A DNA stretch of 64,000 bases from DATKIY01 sp963726755. GTDB taxonomy: Bacteria > Actinomycetota > Actinomycetes > JAHEKZ01. Location of the stretch: positions 1 to 64,000 of the forward strand of contig CAVSDB010000003.1 of assembly GCA_963726755.1 (NCBI GenBank), written 5' to 3'. Each line of letters opens with the position of its first letter. Positions within the stretch are counted from its first letter, which is position 1. Of the stretch, positions 1-9,222 are shown one piece after another. A program made the position numbers and the translations under genes. Below the pieces are notes generated by a model. That model searched no databases. It saw nothing but the letters and a program-made list of their open reading frames with translations, and was not told the DNA's origin.

Positions 1-121
1 CAGGGGGATTTGATTTTTTTCACACCCCCAGGCCGCACGGGTACGTTCTGTTATGGGGCCGGCCATTAGCAGTCGGGTTACGAACATGCCTGCCCTTAGT
101 CCGACCCGCAGAGGTCGACTT

Positions 122-1801
122 CTATTGAATCCCCGGTCGTCCGGCGTAGCGCGCCGCCACCGCCTTCACGCGCGGCTCGTCGGCGACTGCGAGCCGCCCG
201 CGCTCATGCAACACGTGGCTGCCGATTTTAAACGTCGCGCCGCGCGCTTCCGCGGCCGTGTGCAGATTGAACGGAAACGAAGCGCTCTTGCCCGCCTGCC
301 CGAGGTGCATGTGCACCGCAGCGGTGTGGAACGAAGCGATGAATTCGCGGTAATCCTCATCCGGGCACTGCTCGTGCGACACGATCGCGTGCGGATGCAC
401 GCCACCGTGCGGTCCGCGGATTTCAAACGCGTTCTTCTCGCCGATGCGCCGCGCGAGAGCTTCGAGGAATCCGCGAATGGCTGTCGCTTCCGGGCCGCCC
501 TCGATCTGCGTCATCTGATTGTCTTCAACCGAGATGCGCACCGGCGCAGAAAAACAGATCGGTACCCCGATCTCTTTCGCCCAGACCGGCATCATCCTGA
601 TGTCGTCATCGGGGTCGGAGATGTCCTCAATCTCTGAGCTTCCCGCTGCAATGTCCTCGTCGGACTCGATACTGACGTGAGGCAACACCTTGTCCAACCA
701 ACCCGGCAACCACCAGTTCGCCTTGCCGAAGATGGTCATCAACGACGGGATGAGGATGAGTCGAACGATGAAGGCGTCCAGCAGCACCGCCGTCGACAGG
801 GCTACACCGAACAACTTGATGATCGGGTCGTTTCCGAGGATGAATGCCGCGAAGACGCTGGTCATGATGGCGGCAGCAATAGCCACGACCCGGCCGGACC
901 CAGCCAACCCACGACGGACAGCTCTTCGGTTGTCGGGTGTGTTCAGCCACTCTTCGTGCATCCGGCTTACCAAGAAGACCTGGTAGTCACACGACAACCC
1001 GAACAGGATCGAGAACACCATGACCGGCAAGAACGGAAAGATCGGTCCCGTCGCCTGCAGGTCGATCTGATCGCCGAACCATCCCCACTGGAAGACTGCG
1101 ACCGTGATCCCCATTGCGGCCGCTAGGGACAGCAAGCTCGACAAGACGCCAGTGGCCGGAACCAAAATCGAGCGGAACAGCACCACGAGGGCCAAGAAGC
1201 CCAGGCCCACCACGATCAGCAAGAACCATGGCAGTGCATCAGCCAGCACCTTGGTGAAGTCGACAGTCACCGCCTGGAAGCCGCCGACATACGCCTGGGC
1301 TCCGGTGTCCGCGACCGCCGTCGGGATGACGTCCTGACGAAGGTGATTCAGCAGGTCGGTAGTCGCCACATCTTGTGGAGCCGTGGTCGGGTAAACCTGA
1401 ATCGGCACCACCGTTGCATCTGCCGCGACTGGGGGTGCCGCCGCAAGCGCCACCCCTGGGTCCTGACTCAGTGCATCGGTCAGTGCTGTGACTGAGGCCT
1501 GATCACCTGGTTGCGGCAGTTGGACCGCGATGTAGAACGGTCCGTTGACACCCGGTCCGAACCCTTCCGCGGTTAGGTCGTACGCGATGCGCGACGGGGT
1601 CCCCTGTGGAGTGCCCCCGTCGTCGGAGAATCCCAACCGAAGCGACAGCATCGGGATCGCGATCACAAGCATGACCAGGAGCGCGAAGGCACCGGTAAGC
1701 CGAGGACGCTTCTGCAGCCAGTTGCCATAGCGGGCGAAGGCACTGGCGTGGTGCTCAGGTGCCATACCACCGCGGTCACCTTCGGCGATAAGCCAAGCCA
1801 A
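122..1801 (-). CDS. MMPL/RND-type transporter, C-terminal half with extra soluble tail
   Basis: This reading frame directly continues the MMPL frame that ends at 1802: the two are in the same phase and separated only by a TGA, and the codon after it (TTG at 1801) need not be a real start. Residues about 30-375 form the second MMPL repeat: one membrane segment, an extracytoplasmic domain, then five membrane segments, with a hallmark GLSCDYQVFLVSR motif (GxxxDYxxFxxxR). After residue about 395 an acidic linker leads into roughly 160 soluble residues rich in His and Gly (RGPHGGVHPHAIVSHE). I do not recognise this tail, and it is not usual in MMPL proteins. Its codons look richer in GCG/CGC than the transporter part, so a fusion or assembly join is possible. 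Predicted role: proton-driven export of lipid or drug substrates across the membrane. Confidence 0.8.
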   Translation of the reverse strand: MAWLIAEGDRGGMAPEHHASAFARYGNWLQKRPRLTGAFALLVMLVIAIPMLSLRLGFSDDGGTPQGTPSRIAYDLTAEGFGPGVNGPFYIAVQLPQPGDQASVTALTDALSQDPGVALAAAPPVAADATVVPIQVYPTTAPQDVATTDLLNHLRQDVIPTAVADTGAQAYVGGFQAVTVDFTKVLADALPWFLLIVVGLGFLALVVLFRSILVPATGVLSSLLSLAAAMGITVAVFQWGWFGDQIDLQATGPIFPFLPVMVFSILFGLSCDYQVFLVSRMHEEWLNTPDNRRAVRRGLAGSGRVVAIAAAIMTSVFAAFILGNDPIIKLFGVALSTAVLLDAFIVRLILIPSLMTIFGKANWWLPGWLDKVLPHVSIESDEDIAAGSSEIEDISDPDDDIRMMPVWAKEIGVPICFSAPVRISVEDNQMTQIEGGPEATAIRGFLEALARRIGEKNAFEIRGPHGGVHPHAIVSHEQCPDEDYREFIASFHTAAVHMHLGQAGKSASFPFNLHTAAEARGATFKIGSHVLHERGRLAVADEPRVKAVAARYAGRPGIQ

Positions 1802-3073
1802 TCAGGGTGACGGGGAACAGTAAGCACCCACCAAATTATCCGAACGACGAATGCAAGGACGTGCGGCACACCGACGAATCTTCTGTCGCGGAATCGCTTC
1901 ACCATCGCGGAGCCACGCCATCCGGCCAACGAAGGCCCACGTGCCGAGAAGTGACAGCACCGCCGGCAGCAGAAGCAGTGCGCCGATCATCACCATAAAG
2001 ACCGTTAGCGCCGCAGCGACCGCGATGCCGTTGAAGAAGTTGATCCCCATGACGAACAGGCCGAGTAGCGCGATGATGACGGTGGCAGCCGCGAACTGAA
2101 CTGCGCGACCGGACGTGCGTACTGACTCGAGGCCAGCCTCCTTTGGTTCACTTCCATGAAGAATTGCGTCCCGATATCGGTTGATGACGAAAAGGGAGTA
2201 GTCGATGCCGACACCGAGACCAATCATCGAAGCGAGTACCGGCGCAAACGTGGCAACGTCGAAGTGGGCGGCGACCAGCGGCAGCACAAAACCCGTGGCC
2301 AACGAGACCGACAAGATGGCGGAAATGATCGGTAGGAATGCGCCAAGAATCGAAGCGAAAGCAAAGAGCAGGATCACCATCGCGACCATCACGCCAATGC
2401 CTTCGGACGACGGCGGTTCACCTCCAACGAAGCCGAAGACGCCGTTTGCTCCGACCTGAATCCCGTCCTCGCCATTCTGCGCCTTCACAAGGTTCAGCGC
2501 CGTGAGAACGTCGTCGGCATTCATGTCGTTCTGCGTCTTACCCTCGAAGGTCACCGTCGCGTAAGCGACCGTGCCATCTGGGCTGATCCCGGCCTGGCCA
2601 AAGTGCGCCATCGCGCCGGCAGCATCAGACGACGGCTGCTCGCCGCTCGATCCGCCAGGCTGACCGGCACCCTGGTCTTGCCCCTGAGTCCCTTGACCTT
2701 GCCCAGCTGGTTGCTCGGGGCAACCTTGGCCTATCGGGTCGCCGAAGGGCGAGGTCACGCAGAGCACACCGGGCGACTTCGACAACGTCGTCAACAGGTC
2801 CGTCATAGCCTGCTGCGACGCCTGGTCGGTCACGCTTCCACTGTCGGGACTCCAGACGACCTGACCGTCCAGACCAGCGCCGGTGCCTGCAGTCCCCGAC
2901 AACCCACTCAGGAGGTCCTGGGCCGTCGTCGACTCGGTGTCTGGCAGCTTGAAGTCATCGTTGTAGTCCCCGCCGAAGGCCACCCCAAGTACACCGATGG
3001 TTACTGCGAGGAGGACCCACGTGAGAATCCCCCACACGGGATGACGCACAGCCCACTGCGAAATGCGACCCAT
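1802..3073 (-). CDS. MMPL/RND-type transporter, N-terminal half (interrupted)
   Basis: N-terminal half of an MMPL-family exporter. The ATG at 3073 has a clear ribosome site (GGAGG) a few bases upstream. There is one membrane segment at residues about 14-36, then an extracytoplasmic loop carrying an odd Gln/Gly/Pro-rich low-complexity stretch, then five membrane segments with the family motif GLGVGIDYSLFVINRYR. The last 40 residues before the TGA (1802-1804) look wrong: codon third positions lose their GC bias, while a different frame over 1800-1930 keeps it. A pair of compensating indels (one near 1925, one near 1800) would explain this better than a true stop. With the following half it would give a protein of about 980 residues. 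It lies divergent from the MFS gene at 3313. Confidence 0.82.
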   Translation of the reverse strand: MGRISQWAVRHPVWGILTWVLLAVTIGVLGVAFGGDYNDDFKLPDTESTTAQDLLSGLSGTAGTGAGLDGQVVWSPDSGSVTDQASQQAMTDLLTTLSKSPGVLCVTSPFGDPIGQGCPEQPAGQGQGTQGQDQGAGQPGGSSGEQPSSDAAGAMAHFGQAGISPDGTVAYATVTFEGKTQNDMNADDVLTALNLVKAQNGEDGIQVGANGVFGFVGGEPPSSEGIGVMVAMVILLFAFASILGAFLPIISAILSVSLATGFVLPLVAAHFDVATFAPVLASMIGLGVGIDYSLFVINRYRDAILHGSEPKEAGLESVRTSGRAVQFAAATVIIALLGLFVMGINFFNGIAVAAALTVFMVMIGALLLLPAVLSLLGTWAFVGRMAWLRDGEAIPRQKIRRCAARPCIRRSDNLVGAYCSPSP

Positions 3074-3215
3074 CTGAATTTCCTCCGGAGCGTCATGCGC
3101 GACATTTCCTGCGCACGGTCAAGTTGTGTTTGCCCAGTAGATCAGATTCGGTCCAGCCGTGATTCTGGAGGGGTTTGATCACGCACCACCTTGATCGATC
3201 TCGCCGCGCAAAGGT

Positions 3216-3227
3216 CGGAGGCCTCCG
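3216..3227. promoter_or_regulatory. 12-bp perfect palindrome in the divergent MMPL/MFS promoter region
   Basis: The palindrome CGGAGGCCTCCG sits in the 239-bp gap between the divergently transcribed MMPL gene (start 3073) and MFS gene (start 3313). Its position would suit an operator for a shared regulator, but no regulator gene is adjacent. It could equally be chance in GC-rich DNA. Confidence 0.25.
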
Positions 3228-3312
3228 CTAACGTTGCCCGAGGCTGGCTGTCCAGCCCACTTCGCTCCTCGCCCGCCGCTGCAGGTAGGCGCCCACTCGT
3301 TCGGGAGAAACC

Positions 3313-4858
3313 GTGGTCGAATCTTCAGCCCCTGAGCCCACTGACGCCGCTGCGCACCCCATGGGCATGGACTCCGCAGACCCCAAGCGGTGGCGCGCCC
3401 TGGCCGTCATTGCGGTCGCCCAGTTGATGATCATCCTTGACGCTTCAATCGTGAATATCGCGCTGCCTAGCGCGCAGGCCGATCTGGGCATCAGCACGGC
3501 CGACCGCCAGTGGGTGGTCACGGCCTACACCCTGGCGTTCGGTGGACTACTACTCCTCGGCGGACGGATCGCCGACTACAACGGTCGCAAGCGGTCGTTC
3601 ATCATCGGGCTCATCGGCTTTGCTGGGGCTTCCGCCCTTGGCGGAATGGCGCCCACGGCCGGACTGTTGTTTGCGGCGCGCGGATTGCAAGGCGCCTTCG
3701 CAGCGCTACTTGCTCCCGCCGCTCTGTCGCTCATCACGGTGACGTTCGTGGCACCCAAAGAGCGGGCTCGTGCGTTCGGTGTCTTCGGGGCAATTTCTGG
3801 TGGTGGCGCCGCAATTGGTCTGGTCTTGGGCGGGATCCTTACTGAGTACGCATCCTGGCGTTGGTGCCTGGGCGTCAACGTGCCAATCGCCCTCATCACG
3901 GCGGCATTCGCTGTCTTCGAAGTGCACGAGAGCAAAGCGCCTGGGGACACCCGCTACGACATCCCGGGTGCCGTGCTGTCGACCCTTGGGCTGGTCTCGC
4001 TTGTCTACGGATTCACTGAGGCAGCCAAGCCCAAGCACCCCGAACTCGCAGGCGACACCGCCGTTCGCGGATGGCTGGCTCCCAGCACGTTGTCATTCCT
4101 GATCCTGGCGGTGATCCTGCTCATTGCCTTCGTCTTGTGGGAACGCCGCGCGTCCAACCCGCTGCTGCCGTTGCGCATCGTGACGAATCGAAATCGTGGT
4201 GGTTCCTATCTGGTGTTCCTGTTCTTAGGCGCCGGGTTATTTGCGATGTTCCTCTTCCTGACTTACTACTTCCAGTACAACCTTGGGTATAGCCCACTCA
4301 AGGCGGGTATGGCGTTCCTGCCATTCAGCGGTGGCATCATCGTGGCGGCGGGTGTTGTCTCACAGTTGCTACCAAGGACTGGACCGCGGCCACTGATGAT
4401 TCCTGGTCTAGCCATGGGAATTGTCGGGATGTTGCTACTTACGCGGATCGGCCCGGACACGGCGTACGTGACGCACGTATTGCCTGCCATGATCATCATC
4501 AGCGTTGGGTTGGCAGCGGTATTCATCCCCGCCGCCAGTACCGCTCTCATTGGCGTTGGTCATCACGACGCAGGTGTCGCCAGCGCCGTGCTGAACAGCT
4601 CACAGCAGGTCGGTGGGTCCCTGGGAACGGCGCTGCTAAACACCGTGTTCGCAGCCTGCCGTGACCGCGTTCCTCGCGGCCAATGTGACCTCACCGGACC
4701 AGTTGGCAGCGCAACTTCCCCTGGCTTCCATCCACGGATACCACGTCGCGTTCTTCTGGGGCGCGATGCTGTTTGCCGTTGCGCTCATCTGCGCAATCGT
4801 GTTCGTCACCGCCAAGAAAGAGGACATGCCGGCCGATCCAGCGATGGCAGCCGGCTAG
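3313..4858 (+). CDS. MFS drug-efflux transporter, DHA2 (EmrB/QacA) type, one frameshift
   Basis: About 514 residues once a single extra base near 4655 is removed. Before that point the frame gives a standard 14-segment DHA2 exporter: the first segment carries the D-x-S/T-I-V-N-x-A-L-P signature (DASIVNIALP), followed by the LGGRIADYNGRKR loop typical of motif A. After LLNTVFAA the frame switches, and the true C-terminus (last membrane segment, HVAFFWGAMLFAVALI) is read in the +1 frame to the TAG at 4856-4858. Left uncorrected, the frame runs to 4986 with nonsense. The start is GTG at 3313, preceded by CGGGAGAAACC. Predicted role: proton antiport of drugs or metabolites. It is divergent from the MMPL exporter. 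Confidence 0.85.
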
Positions 4859-4859
4859 A

Positions 4860-4909
4860 CCTGTGGAGGCCGCGGCCTCCACAGGCTGTGGATCCCGCGG
4901 GATCCACAG
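4860..4909. terminator. Two tandem perfect palindromes, bidirectional terminator
   Basis: Between the convergent MFS (stop 4858) and PEP-mutase-like gene (stop 4913) lie two back-to-back perfect palindromes. The first is 26 bp (4860-4885, half-site CCTGTGGAGGCCG). The second is 24 bp (4886-4909, half-site CTGTGGATCCCG). Both share the outer 7-mer CTGTGGA/TCCACAG, so four copies of that 7-mer alternate. They fill the gap completely and there is no U-tract, as is common for actinobacterial terminators. Confidence 0.75.
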
Positions 4910-4912
4910 GGT

Positions 4913-5708
4913 TTAGTCGACGAACCACTCCTCGGGAGGAGAGTTCGCGGCGAGCACGGAGAGGTCACCTGTATCTCGGATCGTGACGGCGCTGTCGACC
5001 AGCGCTCTGACCGCAACCCAAGCCAGGCTGCCTCCCACGGACACCCGCTGCGCACCTGCGTCGAAGATGTCCTGCACGTTTAAGTCGGGCCGGGCCAGCA
5101 CGTTGACCGGTTTGCTCGACTGCACCACAGACGGCTGAGATCTCCTGCAGACTCTGCAGTCCCGGCGCGTAGAGGACGTCTGCGCCCGCGGACTCGTACG
5201 CCTGAAGTCGCGCGATGGTGTCGGCGAGGTTCGGATTGCCGCGGATGTGGTTCTCGGCCCGCGCGGTCAGCGTGAACTTAAGGGCGAGCGAGCTAGCAGC
5301 TTCAGCCGCCGCGGCAACACGTTCTACGGCTTGCTCAAAGTCGTACAGGTGTCCCGCTGGGTCGAAGTCTTCGATCGATCCGCCGACCGCTCCCGCATTA
5401 GCCGCTCGACGTATCGCTCGAGCAGCATCACCTGGTTCGGAGCCGTAGCCGTTCTCGAGGTCAGCCGACACCGGCAAGTCGGTAGCCGCGCTGATCGTGG
5501 CGACATGGTCCACCACCTCGTCGAGGGTGGCCCGACCATCGAGTCTCCCGAGGGTGAACGCGAACGCAGAACTCGTGGTTGCCAGTGCATGAAACCCTAG
5601 CCCCGCCAATACGCGAGCTGATCCTGCGTCCCAGGGATTGGGAATCACGAACGGTTCGCCGCTGTGCATGTCCCAGAAGTCTGCGGCGCGCTCGGCCTGA
5701 CTACGCAT
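4913..5708 (-). CDS. Isocitrate lyase/PEP mutase family protein, one frameshift
   Basis: About 265 residues after correcting one extra G near 5130. The start is ATG 5708, which overlaps the stop of the upstream oxidoreductase (ATGCGTAG), so translation is probably coupled. The N-terminus (PFVIPNPWDAGSARVL) and the central SADLENGYG and GGSIED segments are typical of the PEP phosphonomutase/isocitrate lyase superfamily, which cleaves or rearranges C-C or P-C bonds of 2- or 3-carbon oxoacids with Mg2+ at the conserved acidic residues. After EISAVC the frame shifts to VQSSKPVNVLARPDLN and runs to the TAA at 4913. The actual substrate cannot be told from sequence. Confidence 0.82.
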
Positions 5709-6645
5709 CGGAGATCCGAAGAACAACTTTGCCACGCTTTCCCGTCGACTGAACACGCTCGAACGCTTCCTTCGCGGCATCGAGCGGGTAAACCGAGTCG
5801 ACGGCAACGCGGAGATCACCAAGGCCGGCAAGTCGTCCGATTTCGCTGAGTTGTGCAGCATTCGGTTCGACCACGAAGTACGAAGCGGTGACGGACTTGT
5901 CATCAAGCGCTGCCGGCTCCTCAGCGATCGACACGAGGCGTCCGCCGCTTCGCAGCCGCGAACTGGTTCTCGCGACGAGGTCTCCGCCCACCGTGTCCAT
6001 GATCCGGTCAACCTCATCGAGTGCACGCAGACTCGCCTCGTCGTTCGGGTCGATCACCTCATGTGCGCCCAACTCAAGCGCGAGTTCCCGCGATCCGCTC
6101 GATGCGGTGCCGATCACGAAAGCGCCATGTGACCGGGCCAACTGAGTCACGAACTGACCAACACCCCCAGCTGCCCCCAACACGAGAACGCGATCCCCCT
6201 TTTCCATTCCTCCGTGGTCGAACAGCATCTGCCAGGCACTCAAACCCGGTAGCGCGAGGGCGGCCGCCTTGGCGTCATCGAGACCCTCAGGGATTGGGGC
6301 TAGCAGTTTCGCCGGAACGGCAGCGAAGTCTGCCGCAACGCCGTCTCGCTCGAACGCGGTCAACGCGAATACTGCCGAGCCGACAAGGGTCGAGTCGACA
6401 TCACTGGCTGTGGCCGCGACGACACCACACAGTTCGTACGACGGGATTGCCGGCAGTTGGTCGGCCTTCCAGTCGAGCTCATCTCGTGTGAGGGCCGCCG
6501 TACGCACCTGGACCAGCGCTTCGCCCGGCCGAAGAATCGGGAGCGGAACCAGGTCGATTCGTAAGTCCTTCGCCCCGTCTTGACCATGGAGCCGGAGGGC
6601 ACGCATGGTCGGTGGCGTGGGGGCAGGTTGAGTCGCTTCAGACAC
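5701..6645 (-). CDS. NAD(P)-dependent zinc-free alcohol dehydrogenase/quinone oxidoreductase
   Basis: About 314 residues of the medium-chain dehydrogenase/reductase superfamily. An N-terminal GroES-like part (PSYELCGVV; the usual zinc ligands are absent) is followed by a Rossmann domain with VLVLGAAGGVGQFVTQLA, as in quinone oxidoreductase-like enzymes. I chose GTG 6645 because AAGGAG lies 8 bases upstream; an ATG at 6663 is possible but has no such site. It reads away from the MarR gene at 6733 across a gap holding likely MarR operators, so it is probably its target, and it is coupled to the downstream PEP-mutase-like gene. Role: reduction of an electrophilic carbonyl or quinone using NAD(P)H (family inference). 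Confidence 0.85.
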   Translation of the reverse strand: MSEATQPAPTPPTMRALRLHGQDGAKDLRIDLVPLPILRPGEALVQVRTAALTRDELDWKADQLPAIPSYELCGVVAATASDVDSTLVGSAVFALTAFERDGVAADFAAVPAKLLAPIPEGLDDAKAAALALPGLSAWQMLFDHGGMEKGDRVLVLGAAGGVGQFVTQLARSHGAFVIGTASSGSRELALELGAHEVIDPNDEASLRALDEVDRIMDTVGGDLVARTSSRLRSGGRLVSIAEEPAALDDKSVTASYFVVEPNAAQLSEIGRLAGLGDLRVAVDSVYPLDAAKEAFERVQSTGKRGKVVLRISDA

Positions 6646-6693
6646 TTTGTTCGCTCCTTGCACTCGAAGATTGTTACCTTCTAAGCAAGTATC

Positions 6694-6707
6694 TTACTAG
6701 GAAGTAA
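6694..6707. promoter_or_regulatory. Candidate MarR operator
   Basis: The inverted repeat TTACTAGGAAGTAA (5-bp arms TTACT/AGTAA, 4-bp centre) lies in the gap between the divergent oxidoreductase (6645) and MarR (6733) genes. Overlapping it on the left is AGTA-TCT-TACT (6688-6698), and to the right GGAAGTA recurs at 6700 and 6716. This AT-rich cluster differs sharply from its GC-rich surroundings and is well placed for MarR autorepression and control of the oxidoreductase. Confidence 0.55.
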
Positions 6708-6732
6708 ATTCCCAAGGAAGTACTCTCTTAGC

Positions 6733-7248
6733 ATGGCAAAACAATCTTCTGACCACATCGACACCATCCTGGCGCAATGGCGGCTTGAGCGACCAGATCT
6801 GAACGTCGCTGCCATTGGGCAACTCGGCCGGCTGTTTCGAGTAGTTGAACTGGCTGATCAGGAACTCACGAGAAGGCTCGCTGCTCACGAGCTCCAGCCA
6901 GGCTGGTTCGACATCCTTGCCGCACTTCGCCGTAGCGGCTCACCCTACGAGCTCACACCGACTCAATTGATGTCCTCGACGATCGTGACGTCAGGTGGAC
7001 TCACCAAGCGCCTCGATCGCATGGCTGAGGCCGGTCTGCTTAGCCGTCGCCCCGACCCCACCGATCGCAGAGGTACGCGGATTCGACTGACACGAAAGGG
7101 CAAGAACGCGATCGACCGAGCATTGCCAGACCACATCGCCAATGAGGAAAGCGTCCTGAGCCCCCTTTCATCGACCGATCGCCGTCATCTAGACGATCTG
7201 CTCCGTCAGTTGCTGTCCGGATTGGAATCGATCGAGGACAGGGACTGA
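6733..7248 (+). CDS. MarR family transcriptional regulator
   Basis: 171 residues. The central winged helix-turn-helix (about residues 60-120) includes LTPTQLMSSTIVTSGGLTKR as recognition region and the wing RRPDPTDRRGTRIRLTRKG, a classic MarR DPxDxR signature. Flanking helices form the dimer interface. It is divergent from the oxidoreductase/PEP-mutase pair, with palindromes between them. Expected to be a ligand- or redox-responsive repressor of that pair and of itself. The ligand is unknown. Confidence 0.9.
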   Translation: MAKQSSDHIDTILAQWRLERPDLNVAAIGQLGRLFRVVELADQELTRRLAAHELQPGWFDILAALRRSGSPYELTPTQLMSSTIVTSGGLTKRLDRMAEAGLLSRRPDPTDRRGTRIRLTRKGKNAIDRALPDHIANEESVLSPLSSTDRRHLDDLLRQLLSGLESIEDRD

Positions 7249-7329
7249 AACCGCGCAAAGCGAAATTCGCTGGCATCTCAGTCGGCAGGGTGAGAGATTG
7301 ACCGCTGACGACAACTGTGGGAGCTGACA

Positions 7330-8346
7330 ATGCGACTGAACATGGATGGGTTCGAGGAAGCACTCGACTCAGCCGTTGGTAAATCGAGCTTCTCCGGCGT
7401 CGTGCAACTCGATGGTCCCAACGGTCTCGAGTTTGCTAAGGCGTACGGCCTAGCCGACAGAGCACACCAGATCGCGGTTACCACCGATACGCAGTTTGGA
7501 ACCGCCAGCGGTACGAAGGGGTTCACCGCTCTGGCTGTTGTCAGTCTTATCGAAGATGGGACGCTGAAACTGAGCACAACCGCCCGGTCAGTTCTCGGTT
7601 CGGATCTTCCGCTGATCGATGACGAGGTGACGCTCGAGGATCTGCTGCTTCACAGGTCTGGGATTGGGGACTACCTGGACGAAGGTCTTGACTTGGACTT
7701 CAACGACTACCTGATGCCAATCCCGGTGCATCAACTCGTAACTCCCGAGGACTATCTAGCGGTTCTGGGTGGTTTTCCAACGGCTTTCCCGCGTGGTGAG
7801 AAATTCGCCTACTGCAACGGTGGCTACGTCGTACTAGCTCTCATCGCCGAAAGGGCCAGCGGCGTGCCCTACGCAGACCTCGTGACGCAACGAGTTTGCG
7901 AGCCGGCTGGCCTCACCGACACAGCGTTCCTACGTTCGGACGAACTCCCCGGAAGCGCCGCGCTCGGCTACCTGTTCACTGATGCGCCGCGCACGAACCT
8001 ATTGCACCTTCCGGTTCGCGGTGTCGGTGACGGCGGGATCTACAGCACGACCGGCGACTTCGCTCGCCTGTGGCGAGCATTCTTCGACGGCCAGATCGTT
8101 TCCCAGGACTGGGTCAAGACGATGGTCACTCTCACCAGCGAGGTGCCAGAGGAGTCCCTCAACTTCGGTCTCGGAATCTGGATGCACCCAGGTAAGAACA
8201 GCTTCGAACTGCACGGCTACGACGCGGGTGTCTCATTCCGCAGCATGCATGACCCGACCGAGTCCACCACCTGCACCGTCGTGTCGAACGTCACCGGGGG
8301 AACTTGGCCGATTGAAGACTTCCTCAAGGAGCGATCTATCCCCTGA
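7330..8346 (+). CDS. Serine hydrolase, beta-lactamase class C/esterase fold
   Basis: 338 residues with a good ribosome site (GGGAG) before ATG 7330. The nucleophile motif SxxK is S60-G-T-K63, preceded by the usual FGTAS context, and the second motif YxN is Y161-C-N163. The C-terminal part contains GDGGIYSTTGDFARLW, common in penicillin-binding-protein-like esterases. No signal peptide is visible, so it probably acts in the cytoplasm on an ester or amide. It follows marR by 81 bp in the same direction and may be co-transcribed. The substrate cannot be named. Confidence 0.85.
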   Translation: MRLNMDGFEEALDSAVGKSSFSGVVQLDGPNGLEFAKAYGLADRAHQIAVTTDTQFGTASGTKGFTALAVVSLIEDGTLKLSTTARSVLGSDLPLIDDEVTLEDLLLHRSGIGDYLDEGLDLDFNDYLMPIPVHQLVTPEDYLAVLGGFPTAFPRGEKFAYCNGGYVVLALIAERASGVPYADLVTQRVCEPAGLTDTAFLRSDELPGSAALGYLFTDAPRTNLLHLPVRGVGDGGIYSTTGDFARLWRAFFDGQIVSQDWVKTMVTLTSEVPEESLNFGLGIWMHPGKNSFELHGYDAGVSFRSMHDPTESTTCTVVSNVTGGTWPIEDFLKERSIP

Positions 8347-8358
8347 CGCACAGGACGA

Positions 8359-9222
8359 TCACCCCAGGGCCGCTTCGAGCACAGCGCTCCAGTTCTTCAG
8401 AATGCCGAAGTGACCAACGTCTGGCCACACCGTCAAACTGCCAAGACCGATCATGTCCGCAACCGCCTGCGCCTCTTCCACCGGTCGGCCAAGATCTTGC
8501 TCGCCGTGCCACAACCTCACAGGAATTTTGATATCTCTCAGGGAAAAGCCCCACGGCGTCACGTGCGCCACCCAGTCCGAGGCGGCTCCGATTGCGCCCT
8601 GACGAACTGCCTCGACGACTGACTCCTCAAAGCCGGCAACTGCCCTTGGATCCTCAAGTAACCAAGCGTCGCCCGGACCCAACTCACTCGGGGTGATCAA
8701 CGACGCGGGGTCCTGGCGTACTTGTGCGGCCCACGGCTGGTCCTCCTCGGCGTACCGAAGTGTCGCCTCCCGCGATCCGTACCGTTCAACCAGATCCAGG
8801 ATGTGTCGGTCATCGTCGTCTAGTTCGGGATCGTCGAGGCCGCAGGCAAGGCTCGCGCTGCTAACCAGACAGACTCCCGTGAGGCGATCGGGAATCGCCG
8901 CGGCTACGCCCGCTGCAAACGGCGCGCCCCCGGACCACCCGATCACGCCGAACCGCTCGGCGTCGAGTGCCGTGGCCAACTCCGCGACGTCGTCAGCCCA
9001 CCCAATGACTGGCCTGCCCGGCATCGGGTCGGACTCACCACAACCGGGACGATCGACTGTCACCAGGTGGACCCCGGCCTTGGTGGTGTGGTCCTCTCCC
9101 GGCCACCAGACTCGCGACCCGGGCGAACCGTGCATCGCCATCACCACGGGGCCACTTGCCTCGCCCCAGTGGCGAAAAGCAAGACGACGACCGTCTTTGA
9201 GCGTCAGCGTGTCGTCGTTCAT
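8359..9222 (-). CDS. Alpha/beta hydrolase
   Basis: 287 residues of the alpha/beta-hydrolase fold. It shows the oxyanion-hole HGSPGSR (His31-Gly32), the nucleophile elbow G-W-S97-G-G, and a C-terminal catalytic His in VGHFGIL. The cap contains many acidic residues. There is no signal peptide. It is convergent with the serine hydrolase (12 bp gap) and divergent from the C45 hydrolase at 9330. Such enzymes cleave esters, lactones or epoxides; the specific substrate is not predictable. Confidence 0.87.
   Translation of the reverse strand: MNDDTLTLKDGRRLAFRHWGEASGPVVMAMHGSPGSRVWWPGEDHTTKAGVHLVTVDRPGCGESDPMPGRPVIGWADDVAELATALDAERFGVIGWSGGAPFAAGVAAAIPDRLTGVCLVSSASLACGLDDPELDDDDRHILDLVERYGSREATLRYAEEDQPWAAQVRQDPASLITPSELGPGDAWLLEDPRAVAGFEESVVEAVRQGAIGAASDWVAHVTPWGFSLRDIKIPVRLWHGEQDLGRPVEEAQAVADMIGLGSLTVWPDVGHFGILKNWSAVLEAALG

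Noticed and set aside
1..121. Promoter or terminator at the left end
   Set aside because: A T-run flanked by G and C runs is present, but the arms are not complementary enough for a convincing hairpin.
53..637. Plus-strand frame at the left end
   Set aside because: Arg/His-rich shadow of the minus-strand MMPL tail; no homology-like motif or ribosome site.
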